Shown piece by piece: positions 35,189 through 43,644 of a stretch of DNA of 64,000 bases. Made by a program: the position numbers and the translations under genes. The notes under the pieces were generated by a model. The model was not told the DNA's origin. It worked only from the letters and a program-made list of their open reading frames with translations, and did no database searches. The stretch is from Aeromonas piscicola. Its GTDB lineage: Bacteria; Pseudomonadota; Gammaproteobacteria; Enterobacterales; Aeromonadaceae. Within the stretch, counting starts at the first letter, position 1, and each line of letters begins with the position of its first letter. Location of the stretch: positions 1-64,000 of the forward strand of contig NZ_CDBL01000007.1 of assembly GCF_000820005.1 (NCBI RefSeq), in the 5' to 3' direction.

Positions 35189-36327
35189 TGGACTACGCAA
35201 CCCTGAAACTCATCTGGTGGGGGCTGGTGCTCTTCATGATGGTCGGCTTTATCGTGATGGATGGCTTCGATCTGGGCATCGCCATGCTGCTGCCGGTGGT
35301 CTCGAAAGATGATGAAGACCGGCGACTGGTGATCAACAGTGTGGGGCCGGTATGGGAGGGCAATCAGGTGTGGCTGATTGCCGGGGCTGGTGCCCTGTTC
35401 GCCGCCTGGCCGCTGGTCTATGCCGCCGCCTTCTCTGCGCTCTATGTGCCCTTCATGTTCCTGCTGTTTGGCCTCTTCTTGCGTCCGGTCGGCTTTGACT
35501 ATCGCAGCAAGCTGGCCGACCCGGTGTGGCGCCGCTGGTGGGACAGAGCCCTGGTGGCCGGTGGCCTGGTGCCGACCCTGGTGCTCGCCGCCGCCATCGC
35601 GCTGGTGATGCAGGGGCTGCCGTTTCGCTTCGACAGTGCACTGCGCCTGCACTATGGCCCGTTTGACTGGCATTGGGGTTGGTTCGCCAGCGTGGTGGCG
35701 ACCGGGGTGAGCCTGCTGTTGCTGCATGGTGCCAGCTTCCTGCAAGCCAAGGTGGAGGGGACTCCTGCGCTGCGTGCCCGTGGTCTCGCCATCCTGCTGG
35801 CCCCCCTGGTGACCCTCTGCTACCTGCTGGCCGGCTGGCATCTGCTGGACTTGCCCGGCTATCAGCTGACCGGCCTGGCAGGTCAGCCCTTTGATCCCAA
35901 TGCGGCCATCAGTCCGCTGATGAAGGGGGTGATCCCCCAGTCCAGCGGTTGGCTTGGCAACTACTTCGACTACCCGCTGCTGTGGCTGGTGCCACTTGTC
36001 GGGGCACTGGCGCCGCTGGCAAGCGGCATCGCCGCCTGGCTGGAGAAGGGGCGGCTGGCGCTGCTGGCGAGCGGCCTGGCCTGCGCCGCCATGCTCTGCT
36101 CGGTGGCCATCGCCCTGTTCCCCTTCGTGCTGCCCTCGTCGCTGGATGCAGGCAGCAGCCTGACCCTGTGGGATGGCACCTCCAGCTACAAGACCCTGGC
36201 GATCATGTTCGGCATCGTGCTGGTGCTGATGCCCATCAACCTCGGCTACACCGGCTGGGTCTACCGGGTGGTACGCGGCAAGCTCGACCGCGCCCGCATC
36301 AAGCGCGACAGCCATCAACTCTACTGA
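35188..36327 (+). CDS. cydB: cytochrome bd ubiquinol oxidase subunit II
   Basis: The 379-residue partner subunit of CydA. The N-terminal signature [15 protein letters not shown] and [20 protein letters not shown] are intact, and the C-terminal helix ends with [12 protein letters not shown]. Nine hydrophobic segments are evident. It is needed for insertion of the di-haem site and for assembly. The start overlaps the cydA stop by one base, so translation is coupled. cydX follows 16 bp downstream. Confidence 0.96.
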   Translation: MDYATLKLIWWGLVLFMMVGFIVMDGFDLGIAMLLPVVSKDDEDRRLVINSVGPVWEGNQVWLIAGAGALFAAWPLVYAAAFSALYVPFMFLLFGLFLRPVGFDYRSKLADPVWRRWWDRALVAGGLVPTLVLAAAIALVMQGLPFRFDSALRLHYGPFDWHWGWFASVVATGVSLLLLHGASFLQAKVEGTPALRARGLAILLAPLVTLCYLLAGWHLLDLPGYQLTGLAGQPFDPNAAISPLMKGVIPQSSGWLGNYFDYPLLWLVPLVGALAPLASGIAAWLEKGRLALLASGLACAAMLCSVAIALFPFVLPSSLDAGSSLTLWDGTSSYKTLAIMFGIVLVLMPINLGYTGWVYRVVRGKLDRARIKRDSHQLY

Positions 36328-36343
36328 CTTCAAGGGAGCCGCT

Positions 36344-36466
36344 ATGTGGTACTTCACCTGGATTTTGGGCCTGGGTTTCGCCCTGCTGCTCGGCCTGTGC
36401 AACCTGCTCTGGCTGGAAGCGCGCTGGGAAGCCGATGAACGGGACGACAATCCGCCCCACCTCTGA
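36344..36466 (+). CDS. cydX: CydX accessory subunit of cytochrome bd oxidase
   Basis: A 40-residue one-helix membrane protein beginning MWYFTWILGLGFALLLGL. It matches the E. coli CydX pattern (MWYFAWILG) and then has a Cys, a LEARWEADE amphipathic tail and a charged end. It stabilises the haem b/d centre of the oxidase. GGGAG lies 5 nt before the ATG. It is the third gene of the cydABX operon. Confidence 0.93.
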   Translation: MWYFTWILGLGFALLLGLCNLLWLEARWEADERDDNPPHL

Positions 36467-36543
36467 CCCGTCGGCTGGGGGATGCACCCAGGTGCAGCGC
36501 CCCGGCCAACCTCTCTTGTCATACAACCGACAGGTAATCCGTT

Positions 36544-37503
36544 ATGAAACAGACATTTAAAGCGGTGGCGCTGGCCATCGGCTGCGCGCTCGCCGCCGCC
36601 CAGGCGAATGCCGAACCGGTACAACTGACCCCGCTGGACAAAGCCTTCACCCTGCAGGTGCTCGGCAGTGGCGGCCCCATCTCCGACGATCTGCGCGCCT
36701 CCTCCAGCGAGGTGATCTGGTGGAAGGGTAAATCCCGCATCCTGATCGATGCCGGTGGCGGCGTCTACCTGCGCTTCGGCCAGGCGGGCGCCAAGCTCGA
36801 AGAGGTCGATTTTATCGGCATCACCCACTTTCACACCGACCATGTGACCGACTTGCCCGCCCTGCTCAAGGGGGCCTATTTCTTCGAGCGCAGCGATCCG
36901 CTGGATCTGGCGGGGCCGCAAGCCGGCTCGGCCTTCCCCAGCATGAGCGGCTACTTTGATGCCCTCTTCAACAAGGACAAGGGCGCCTATGCCTACCTGA
37001 GCGGCTTCAAGGATGGCACCGATGGCCTCTTCCCCATCACCTTGCACGATGTGCCCTACCAGACACCCAAGCCCCACACTGTCTATCAGCAGGATGGGCT
37101 GACCATCACCGCGCTCGGCATCCCCCACGGTGACGTGCCCTGTCTGGCCTATCGCATCGAGAGTGCCGAGGGGACCATCGTCATCTCGGCGGATCAGAAC
37201 GGCAGCAACCCGGCCTTTGTACCGTTTGCCAAGGGGGCCGACATTCTGGTGATGCCGCTCGCCATCCACGAAGCGGCCGACCCTGTCTCCGCCTCGCTCC
37301 ATGCCAAGCCCTCTGTAGTGGCCAAGATTGCCGCCGAGGTGAACCCCAAGCTGCTGGTGCTGAACCACTGGATGGGGGTCGGCCTCAATCACAAGAAAGA
37401 GGCGATGGCCATCGTCAAGCAGCAGTTCCACGGCCAGATTGTGGCCGCCCGCGATCTCTCCAGCTACCCCGTTTCATCCGTCAAGGAGTCCGCTCATGAG
37501 TAA
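36544..37503 (+). CDS. exported MBL-fold metallohydrolase
   Basis: A 319-residue metallo-beta-lactamase-fold protein with a signal peptide (about 1-23, ending AQANA), so it acts in the periplasm. The two-metal motif is THFHTDHVTDLP (about residue 95), with further ligands in ISADQNGSN and NHWMGVG. The tail resembles RNase Z/arylsulfatase-like MBL proteins. Its stop codon overlaps the next gene's start by 8 bp. That next gene is a Cys-motif precursor peptide, so the hydrolase is the first gene of the RiPP cassette, an unusual association. It might process, hydrolyse or protect the modified peptide; this is inference. Confidence 0.85.
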   Translation: MKQTFKAVALAIGCALAAAQANAEPVQLTPLDKAFTLQVLGSGGPISDDLRASSSEVIWWKGKSRILIDAGGGVYLRFGQAGAKLEEVDFIGITHFHTDHVTDLPALLKGAYFFERSDPLDLAGPQAGSAFPSMSGYFDALFNKDKGAYAYLSGFKDGTDGLFPITLHDVPYQTPKPHTVYQQDGLTITALGIPHGDVPCLAYRIESAEGTIVISADQNGSNPAFVPFAKGADILVMPLAIHEAADPVSASLHAKPSVVAKIAAEVNPKLLVLNHWMGVGLNHKKEAMAIVKQQFHGQIVAARDLSSYPVSSVKESAHE

Positions 37504-37831
37504 CTCAAATAGCAACAAAACCACCGGCAAACTGACCCTTTCCATTGCCATGACCAGCCTGATTTCCCTGACCCCGGGACTGGCGCTGGCGGCCACCCCG
37601 AGCGATGCACCGGTGAAAGCCGCCCCCAGCGAACAGCACGGCGGCAAGTGTGCGGCGGGCAAGTGCGGCACCGAGAAACGCTTCGAAAAGCAGGCTTTAG
37701 ACAGCGATCCGCAAGGTCGGCTGGTACGCGCCCGCGATGGGAAGTGTGGCGTGGCGGGAGAGGGGATTGATGGCGACACATCCAGTGCCAGCAAGGGCAG
37801 CAAGATGACGGAGGGGGTATGCGGCCAATAA
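37496..37831 (+). CDS. HvfA/bufferin-type RiPP precursor peptide
   Basis: A 111-residue exported peptide. A long signal (about 1-33, ending LALAA) precedes a mature part with four Cys, in GGKCAAG, AGKCGTE, DGKCGVA and EGVCGQ contexts. These resemble the EGKCG repeats of HvfA-like precursors, in which multi-iron DUF692 enzymes turn Cys into copper-binding oxazolone/thioamide or thiooxazole groups. AAGGAG lies about 7 nt before the ATG at 37496, and the gene overlaps both neighbours. The identity comes from the Cys motifs and the downstream DUF692, DUF2063 and DoxX genes. The exact modification is unknown. Confidence 0.85.
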   Translation: MSNSNSNKTTGKLTLSIAMTSLISLTPGLALAATPSDAPVKAAPSEQHGGKCAAGKCGTEKRFEKQALDSDPQGRLVRARDGKCGVAGEGIDGDTSSASKGSKMTEGVCGQ

Positions 37832-38676
37832 GCTCCCGCAGTCGGGGCATAGGGCTGCGTCAGGAGCATCTGGATGCGCTCTGCTCCGGCCCCATCCGCC
37901 CCGGCATCGACTTTCTCGAGCTGGCGCCGGAGAACTGGATGGCCATCGGCGGCGCCAAGCGGGCGCAGCTGCATCAGCTGGCCGAGCGTTACCCGCTGGT
38001 GGCCCATGGGCTCAGCCTCTCGCTCGGCGATTGTCAGCCCCTCAATCGCACTTTGCTTGGCCAGATCCGCACCTTTCTGGATGAGTTCGGCATCGAGATC
38101 TATAGCGAGCATCTGAGCTTTTCCCGCGACCAGCAGGGCTATCTCTACGAGCTCTTACCGGTGCCGCGCCAGTGGGAGAACATTCCTTATCTGGCCGCGC
38201 GGATCGAGCAGGTGCAGGAGGCGCTGGCCCGCCCGCTGGTGCTGGAGAATATCTCCTACTACCACGGCTATGAGCACGAGATGCCGGAGGAGGATTTTCT
38301 CGCCGAGCTGGTGGCACGCAGCGGTTGCGAGCTGCTGCTCGATATCAACAACGTTTTTGTGAACAGCCGCAATCATGGCTACTGCCCCAAGCGGATGATC
38401 GCCGGATTGCCGGGCAGTGCGATCCGCTACTTCCATATCGCCGGTCATCTGGAAGAGGCGGACGGCACCTTGCTGGATACCCACGGCAAACCGGTCTGCG
38501 AGGAGGTGGTGGCGCTGGCCCGTTATACGGTGCAGACCCACGGCCTGCGCCCCCTGCTGCTGGAGCGGGATCACCATCTGCCACCGCTGGCAGAGCTGGA
38601 GGCCGAGCTGGCGCGGGTGCACGGCGCCTGTTGCGAGGCGAGCGACAGTCAGGTGCGGGAGGTGCGTTATGGATAG
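37819..38676 (+). CDS. DUF692 multi-iron RiPP maturase (HvfB/MbnB family)
   Basis: A 285-residue TIM-barrel enzyme of the MbnB/HvfB family that oxidises precursor Cys with a tri-iron centre. The metal-binding blocks are visible: VAHGLSLSLG, EIYSEHLSF, LVLENISYYHG, LLLDINNVFVNSRNHG and YFHIAGHLE. The ATG at 37819 overlaps the end of the precursor gene by 13 bp, with GGAGGG upstream, so the enzyme is translated with its substrate. It overlaps the next gene by 8 bp. Confidence 0.92.
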   Translation: MRPISSRSRGIGLRQEHLDALCSGPIRPGIDFLELAPENWMAIGGAKRAQLHQLAERYPLVAHGLSLSLGDCQPLNRTLLGQIRTFLDEFGIEIYSEHLSFSRDQQGYLYELLPVPRQWENIPYLAARIEQVQEALARPLVLENISYYHGYEHEMPEEDFLAELVARSGCELLLDINNVFVNSRNHGYCPKRMIAGLPGSAIRYFHIAGHLEEADGTLLDTHGKPVCEEVVALARYTVQTHGLRPLLLERDHHLPPLAELEAELARVHGACCEASDSQVREVRYG

Positions 38677-39463
38677 GCGGTTATCACTGATCACGATGCC
38701 CAAAGTGGCCCCACAGCGGATGCAGCAGCAGACCGCCTGGCTGGCGAGCCGGGTGCGGTTGCCGCAGGATGGTATCGCCAGCCAGTATGCCCGCAGCGTG
38801 CGCGTCAATGTGGAGTCTGTGCTGGAGAGCGCGTTTCCGCTCACCCACGGCCACTGGGCGCCGGTGGACAGATGGCAGCTGGTGGAGGGCTTTGTCGCCC
38901 ACCACGGCGCTTGCGCCCCCGAGTTTCACCATATTGCCACCGAGTTTGTCCGCTATGTGCAGCATCGCCACGGCGAGGGCTCCCTCAACTGGCCAAAGCA
39001 GCGGCTGGCGCTGCTGGAGTATGAGTGGGCCTGCCTGTGTGTCGAGATTGACGAAGGGGTGGTGCCGCAAGTTGTGTGGGGGGAGGAGGTGACGGCGGAG
39101 AGTTCGTTTGTGCTCAATCCCACCCTGCAATTACTTGCACTCCCCTTTGCCATCAGCCGCAGCGGCGTGGTGCCGACCCGGCAGGGCAACCACTTCTATG
39201 CCCTGTTTCGCAGCCCGGATCATCAGGTGGTGACCCAGCGGTTGCGCGAATGGGATGTGGCCCTGATCCAGCTGTTGCAACAGCAGCCGGGGATCGCCCG
39301 AGCAGCGTTCCAGCAACAGGTGCAACAGGTTCGCAGCGACTTTGATCTGACCGAGTGGGCGCGCCATTTTCACCGGCTGGGTCTGCTGACGCTGCCCGTC
39401 GGCGAGCGCCAGCCCGGTGCCCCCTTGCCCTCATTTAGCAAACACCAAGGAGAATTCCCATGA
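38669..39463 (+). CDS. DUF2063 RiPP partner protein (HvfC type)
   Basis: A 264-residue protein of the DUF2063/HvfC family. In characterised systems this protein binds the precursor peptide and delivers it to the DUF692 enzyme. The N-terminal half has the usual QTAWLASRVRLPQDG and ARSVRVNVESVLESAFPL-type segments, and YEWACLCVEID follows. The late domain (from about 190) is a wHTH-like fold. It overlaps DUF692 by 8 bp (ATG at 38669, GGGAGG upstream) and the next gene by 4 bp (ATGA). Confidence 0.88.
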   Translation: MDRRLSLITMPKVAPQRMQQQTAWLASRVRLPQDGIASQYARSVRVNVESVLESAFPLTHGHWAPVDRWQLVEGFVAHHGACAPEFHHIATEFVRYVQHRHGEGSLNWPKQRLALLEYEWACLCVEIDEGVVPQVVWGEEVTAESSFVLNPTLQLLALPFAISRSGVVPTRQGNHFYALFRSPDHQVVTQRLREWDVALIQLLQQQPGIARAAFQQQVQQVRSDFDLTEWARHFHRLGLLTLPVGERQPGAPLPSFSKHQGEFP

Positions 39464-40068
39464 ACAACACCCTGATCCAGTGGTACGAGCGGGCGGTAGC
39501 CCAGTGCAAGCGGCTCGATTTTCTGGCCCTGCTGGCCATTCGCCTCTATCTCATTCCGGTCATCTATGTGGGGGCCCACTCCAAGGTGGTGGGCTTTGCC
39601 GGCACCGCCGCCTGGTTTGGCGCACCGGTCTCGGAAGGGGGGCTCAACCTGCCATTCCCGACCCTGCTCGCCTTTCTGGCGGCGGGCACCGAGGTGCTGG
39701 GCTGCATCTGCATCGCCCTTGGCCTTTTTACCCGCATTATGGCCATTCCCACTATCTTTCTGATGAGCGTGGCGAGTGCCATGGTGCACTGGAAGCACGG
39801 CTGGGACGCCATCGCCACCGGCAGCATGGAGGCCACCTTGCGCCTCAACGGCTTTATCGAGTGGCTGGCTGCCAACTTCCCCGGTCGCTACAACTACATC
39901 ACCGAGCTGGGAGACCCCGTGATGCTCAATAACGGGATGGAGTTTGCCGCCACCTACTTCGTGATGTTGCTGGTGCTGCTGGTGTACGGCGGCGGTCGCT
40001 ACGTCAGCCTCGACTACTGGCTCACGCGGGCGGTGAACCGAGGGGCGGTTCGCCCGCAGGCGGCATAA
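39460..40068 (+). CDS. DoxX-family membrane protein of the RiPP cassette
   Basis: A 202-residue inner-membrane protein with four to five helices, of the DoxX/HvfD (HvfX) type that closes HvfABC-like operons. It begins MNNTLIQWYERAVAQCKRLD, and the first helix has AIRLYLIPVIYVGAHSK. A conserved EVLGCICIALGLFTR segment is in the second. The role is not settled; a redox or quinone-linked function is proposed for DoxX proteins. The ATG overlaps the previous stop (ATGA), with AAGGAG upstream. A strong terminator follows at 40094-40125 and ends the operon. Confidence 0.88.
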   Translation: MNNTLIQWYERAVAQCKRLDFLALLAIRLYLIPVIYVGAHSKVVGFAGTAAWFGAPVSEGGLNLPFPTLLAFLAAGTEVLGCICIALGLFTRIMAIPTIFLMSVASAMVHWKHGWDAIATGSMEATLRLNGFIEWLAANFPGRYNYITELGDPVMLNNGMEFAATYFVMLLVLLVYGGGRYVSLDYWLTRAVNRGAVRPQAA

Positions 40069-40093
40069 CGACAAGCAAAAATAACAGAGCGTG

Positions 40094-40125
40094 AAAAAAA
40101 CGAGCGGCATGGGCCGCTCGTTTTT
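40094..40125. terminator. bidirectional terminator after the RiPP cassette
   Basis: Seven A residues, CGAGCGGC, a short loop, GCCGCTCG and five T residues. It serves the cassette and the convergent MFS gene. Confidence 0.93.
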
Positions 40126-40164
40126 ATTGGGCGAAGAGAAGGGGCCGGTGGCTGATCTGTGCCC

Positions 40165-41346
40165 TCAATACTGGGGGCAGGCCAGCGCCAGTCTGGCTTC
40201 GCGCCGCTCGCTGACATGGGTCAGCCCATAGGCCAGCAGCACGATAAGGGCGCCAATCCAGGGGGTGTGCATCAGGCCGAGGTGCTCCACCACCAAGCCA
40301 CCCACCACGGATCCCAGTGCTATGCCGACGTTGAAGGCGGCGATGTTGAGGCCCGATGCCACATCCACCGCATTGGGGGTATGGCGCTCGGCCTGTTGCA
40401 CCACCAGCACCTGCAAGCCTGGCACGTTGCCAAAGGCAAAGGCGCCCCACACCAGCACGGTCAGCACCGCCAGCACAGGGTGTGGCGCAGTGAAGGTCAG
40501 CACCAGCAACACCAGCGCCAGACCACCGAACAGCAGTTTCAGGGCGGGCAGGGGGCCGAGTCGGTCTGCCAGCTTGCCACCCCAGATATTGCCAAAGGCC
40601 ACAGAGACACCGTACACCAGCAGGATCAGGCTCACGGCACCGGCACCAAAGCCGCTCACCTGCTGCAGGATGGGGGCGAGGAAAGTAAAGGCGGTGAAGG
40701 CGCCGCCGTAACCCAGGGCTGTCTTGGCATACACCAGCAGCAGCGGTTTCTTGGTCAGCACGGCGAGCTGTTCGCGGATGGTCGAGGCCGCCCCCTTGGG
40801 CAGGTTACTCGGGATCAGCAGCAGGCTGCCCACCATGGCGATCACACCGAGCAGGCTCACTACCAGAAAGGTTTCACGCCAGCCAAACACCTGACCAATC
40901 CAGGTGCCGAGTGGCACGCCGGTTACCAGCGCCACTGTCAGACCGCTGAACATGATGGCGATGGCGCTCGCCGCCTTCTCTTTGGCCACAAGACCCGTGG
41001 CTATGGTGCTCCCCACCGAGAAGAAGACCCCGTGGGCCAGACCGGTCAGCACGCGGGCAACGATCAGGCTCTCGTAGCCGGGGGCCTGCCAGGCCAGCAG
41101 GTTGCCGGCGGTAAAGAGCGCCATCAGCCCCACCAGCAGCCACTTGCGCGGCACCTTGCCGGTGAGCGCCGTCAGCAGCGGCGCGCCTATGGCCACCCCC
41201 ATGGCATAGAGGCTGACCAAGAGGCCCGCCGAGGGCAGCGACACCTTAAGCTGTTCTGCAATGGTGGGAATAAGCCCCACGATCACGAATTCGGTGGTGC
41301 CGATCGCAAAGGCACTCAGGGTGAGGGCAAATAATGCCAGTGGCAT
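40165..41346 (-). CDS. MFS transporter (AraJ/YdhP-like drug or sugar efflux)
   Basis: A 393-residue, 12-helix major facilitator. The start is FALTLSAFAIGTTEFVIVGL, the marker of the AraJ/YdhP/NepI group, and ARVLTGLAHGVFFSVG is the helix-4 motif. These proteins export sugars, purine nucleosides or drugs. AAGGAG lies 6 nt before the ATG at 41346. A 39-bp inverted-repeat operator lies 62-100 bp upstream. It is a single gene ending at the bidirectional terminator. Confidence 0.88.
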   Translation of the reverse strand: MPLALFALTLSAFAIGTTEFVIVGLIPTIAEQLKVSLPSAGLLVSLYAMGVAIGAPLLTALTGKVPRKWLLVGLMALFTAGNLLAWQAPGYESLIVARVLTGLAHGVFFSVGSTIATGLVAKEKAASAIAIMFSGLTVALVTGVPLGTWIGQVFGWRETFLVVSLLGVIAMVGSLLLIPSNLPKGAASTIREQLAVLTKKPLLLVYAKTALGYGGAFTAFTFLAPILQQVSGFGAGAVSLILLVYGVSVAFGNIWGGKLADRLGPLPALKLLFGGLALVLLVLTFTAPHPVLAVLTVLVWGAFAFGNVPGLQVLVVQQAERHTPNAVDVASGLNIAAFNVGIALGSVVGGLVVEHLGLMHTPWIGALIVLLAYGLTHVSERREARLALACPQY

Positions 41347-41407
41347 ACAAACTCCTTGGATATGGGCTCCCTATGGGAGAAGGGGGCCAGTATGCGGCAG
41401 CGATTTG

Positions 41408-41446
41408 TTGGCAAAAATGACGGTGACATCAAATTACTTTTGCCAA
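41408..41446. promoter_or_regulatory. spaced inverted repeat upstream of the MFS gene
   Basis: TTGGCAAAA (41408-41416) and TTTTGCCAA (41438-41446) are perfect 9-bp arms separated by 21 bp. On the minus strand TTGCCA lies where a -35 element of the MFS gene could be. The arm spacing of three helical turns suggests a regulator dimer pair. Confidence 0.6.
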
Positions 41447-41572
41447 ATCAGCATCAATAGGCGGCGTGACTGCACCACAATCGACCCGCGTGCTCGCAGG
41501 TCGCGAGCGGGAGGCCGGCATGACCAAGGAGTAAGAGCAGCAGGGCGAAACCTGGCTGACAAGTGAGGGTGG

Positions 41573-41593
41573 CAGCAGACAGCAGACAGCAGA
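41573..41593. repeat. three tandem copies of CAGCAGA
   Basis: CAGCAGA is repeated exactly three times in a 482-bp gene-free stretch (41347-41828). That stretch otherwise holds the MFS promoter region and a hairpin terminator at 41661-41694. Confidence 0.8.
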
Positions 41594-41660
41594 AGGCGGG
41601 ATAACCAGTGACCGGGATTGGCGGACGCCGCAGCAAGGGGTGGCAAGAGCGGCAATAGAA

Positions 41661-41694
41661 AGCGGGAGGCACTGTGCCTCCCGCTGGTTTTTTT
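41661..41694 (+). terminator. strong plus-strand terminator with no gene before it
   Basis: AGCGGGAGGCAC and GTGCCTCCCGCT form a very stable stem followed by seven T residues on the plus strand. No plus-strand CDS lies upstream. On the minus strand the tail is only TTCTATT, so it may also end dkgB. The stronger side faces an apparently empty region. Confidence 0.75.
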
Positions 41695-41828
41695 GCTGAT
41701 TCTCTCAGACCCTTCTTTGCGCCCTGCTTCCCGAATGGGAGAAGGACCGAGGATGAGTGAATGGCACAGGCAATGACAAGACGTCGCTTTGCCCTCACGC
41801 GCTCTCACAGGGCGAGGACAAAGCCTGT

Positions 41829-42632
41829 TTAGTCCCAGGCCGGTGCAAAGTCCGGGTCGGCGCAGCGTTCACCCCGCTCCAAGGTGGCGATCTGGGCCAT
41901 CTCTTCACTGCTCAGGGAAACCTCGAGGGCAGCCAGATTGGCGGCCTGATTCTCCCGCTTGGTGGAGCTCGGGATCACCGTCATGCCCTGGGCCAGCAGC
42001 CAGGCCAGCGACACCTGGGCTGCCGACACCTTGTGGTACTTGCCTATCTCCATCAAGAGCGGCTCACTCAGCACCTTGCCGTAAGCCAGCGGCATATAGG
42101 CAGTGATGGCGATGCCCTGCGCCTGGCAGAATTCCACCACCTTGCGGTTTTGCAGCAAGGGGTGGATCTCTACCTGCTGATGGGCGATGGCGCCGGGACC
42201 CAGGATCTCGATGGCTTCTTTAAGCTGGGCGACCGTGAAGTTGGAGACCCCAATTTCCCGGGTCAAGCCCAGGGATTTGGCTTCGGCCAGCTGCTCCAGA
42301 TAGACCGCCATCGGCACCTCGTCGTTGGGGGAGGGCCAATGGATCAGCGCCAGATCCAGATAGTCGGTGCCCAGCTTTTCAAGGCTGGTTTTCAGGCTAG
42401 GGATCAGCTTGCCTTCGGCAAACTCGCTGGTCCACACCTTGGTGGTGAGGTAGATCTCGTTGCGGGGCACAGCGGTTGTCGCCAGCACCTCGCCCACTTC
42501 GCTTTCGTTGTCGTAAATCTGGGCGGTATCGATATGGCGATAGCCGAGCGCCAGGCCAGTGTTCAGGGTTGCAAGCAGGGGCTCACCTTTCAGGCGAAAG
42601 GTGCCCAGACCCATGGCGGGCATTTTCATCAT
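41829..42632 (-). CDS. dkgB: 2,5-diketo-D-gluconate reductase B (aldo/keto reductase)
   Basis: A 267-residue NADPH-dependent aldo/keto reductase with all four catalytic residues: Asp and Tyr in HIDTAQIYDNE, Lys in LTTKVW and His in ALIHWPSP. The cofactor block is VIPSSTKRENQ. E. coli DkgB acts on diketogluconate and methylglyoxal-type carbonyls. GAGG lies 6 nt before the ATG at 42632. In E. coli dkgB neighbours yafC, which is also found here, a few genes away. Confidence 0.92.
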   Translation of the reverse strand: MMKMPAMGLGTFRLKGEPLLATLNTGLALGYRHIDTAQIYDNESEVGEVLATTAVPRNEIYLTTKVWTSEFAEGKLIPSLKTSLEKLGTDYLDLALIHWPSPNDEVPMAVYLEQLAEAKSLGLTREIGVSNFTVAQLKEAIEILGPGAIAHQQVEIHPLLQNRKVVEFCQAQGIAITAYMPLAYGKVLSEPLLMEIGKYHKVSAAQVSLAWLLAQGMTVIPSSTKRENQAANLAALEVSLSSEEMAQIATLERGERCADPDFAPAWD

Positions 42633-42747
42633 CTATTTCCTCAAATGGGGTGGTTTGCCCTTGCCCAGAGCAAAGGCGCTGGCTCGGTGCAAAAGCCGTG
42701 GCGGCGGTGCAAGTTGGCAGCGCCATCGTCAACGAGTCTCGGGATAC

Positions 42748-43044
42748 TCAGGCCGGCAGTTGGCGGTAATTGCGAATATTACTGCTGGCAAACCAGGGCT
42801 CGGCCCTGGCGATAAAGTCGAGGAAGTGAGCTTGCTGCTGGTGGGCCTTGAGCGCGGCTTCGCTCTCCCACTCTTCGTGCAGCATCCAGCTATGGGGATT
42901 GTCCCTATCCTGATGCAGCTGGTAGCGCTGGCAGCCAGATTCCTGCAGAGTGGCCGCCATCAGCGGCTCAAGGGCGGCCCGGAACTGGGCGGAAAATTCG
43001 GGTTTGGCTTCAAGTTGGGCAATCACAATCACGGGTGATGACAT
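42748..43044 (-). CDS. ABM-domain monooxygenase (YgiN-like)
   Basis: A 98-residue dimeric alpha-beta barrel protein of the antibiotic biosynthesis monooxygenase type. It begins VIVIAQLEAKPE, then has ESGCQRYQLHQDRDNP and HEEWESEAALKAHQQQ, the usual second-half motif with the His. YgiN-like members oxidise quinols without a cofactor; the substrate here is not known. AGGAG precedes the ATG by 7 nt. It is on the dkgB strand with 115 bp between them. Confidence 0.88.
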   Translation of the reverse strand: MSSPVIVIAQLEAKPEFSAQFRAALEPLMAATLQESGCQRYQLHQDRDNPHSWMLHEEWESEAALKAHQQQAHFLDFIARAEPWFASSNIRNYRQLPA

Positions 43045-43231
43045 CTGAACCTCCTTGCTAAAACGAAGGTCAGTATGCCTGCTGCAAGGGGAGGGGAATA
43101 GGGCAACAGTCGCAAAACACTATTGAGGAAAGAGCAGCAATGAAAGAGCAGACGCTGCATCAGAGGCCGATATGGGTGAAGGGTTAATAAGGGGAAATAG
43201 AGAAGGGGACGGCTGGCGCGCCCCCTTGCCA

Positions 43232-43597
43232 TCAGGCATTGGCTGGCTCGGACCAGACCGCAAATTCATTGCCACTGGGTTCGACAAAGTGAAAACGGCG
43301 GCCACCGGGGAAATCAAACAGGGGGCGGTTGATGGTGCCGCCATGCTGGCTCACCTTGGCCTGGGTTGCCTCTATATCGGAGCTGTAGAACACCAAGAGC
43401 GCGCCGCCCTGAGCCGTGTGGCTGCACAGATCTGCGCGATAAAAACCGCCGTCCAGCCCCTCATCGGCAAAGGCGCAGTAGTCGGGGCCGTAGTCGGCGA
43501 ACTGCCAGCCAAAGACGGTGGCGAAGAAGGCCTTGGTGGCGGTAAGATCCCTGGCGGCAAACTCCACATAGTTCAGTTTTTCATGGGCCTTGGTCAT
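43232..43597 (-). CDS. VOC family protein (glyoxalase/bleomycin-resistance type)
   Basis: A 121-residue VOC protein. KLNYVEFAARDLTATKAFF is the first motif; the second half ends FHFVEPSGNEFAVWSEP with a Glu metal ligand. The first ligand position is Asn or Glu rather than His, so metal binding may be altered. The typical family has PhnB-like or unknown reactions. GGAG-type site (AAGGAGACC) lies upstream of the ATG at 43597. It is 48 bp after the DUF6404 gene on the same strand. Confidence 0.85.
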   Translation of the reverse strand: MTKAHEKLNYVEFAARDLTATKAFFATVFGWQFADYGPDYCAFADEGLDGGFYRADLCSHTAQGGALLVFYSSDIEATQAKVSQHGGTINRPLFDFPGGRRFHFVEPSGNEFAVWSEPANA

Positions 43598-43644
43598 AAG
43601 GGTCTCCTTGTCGATGTCGGTGGTTATTTCGGTTGCCAGCGTTG

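Noticed and set aside
35149..37431. 760-codon open frame on the minus strand over cydB, cydX and the MBL gene
   Set aside because: It runs antisense to three recognised genes, has no known domain and no ribosome binding site.
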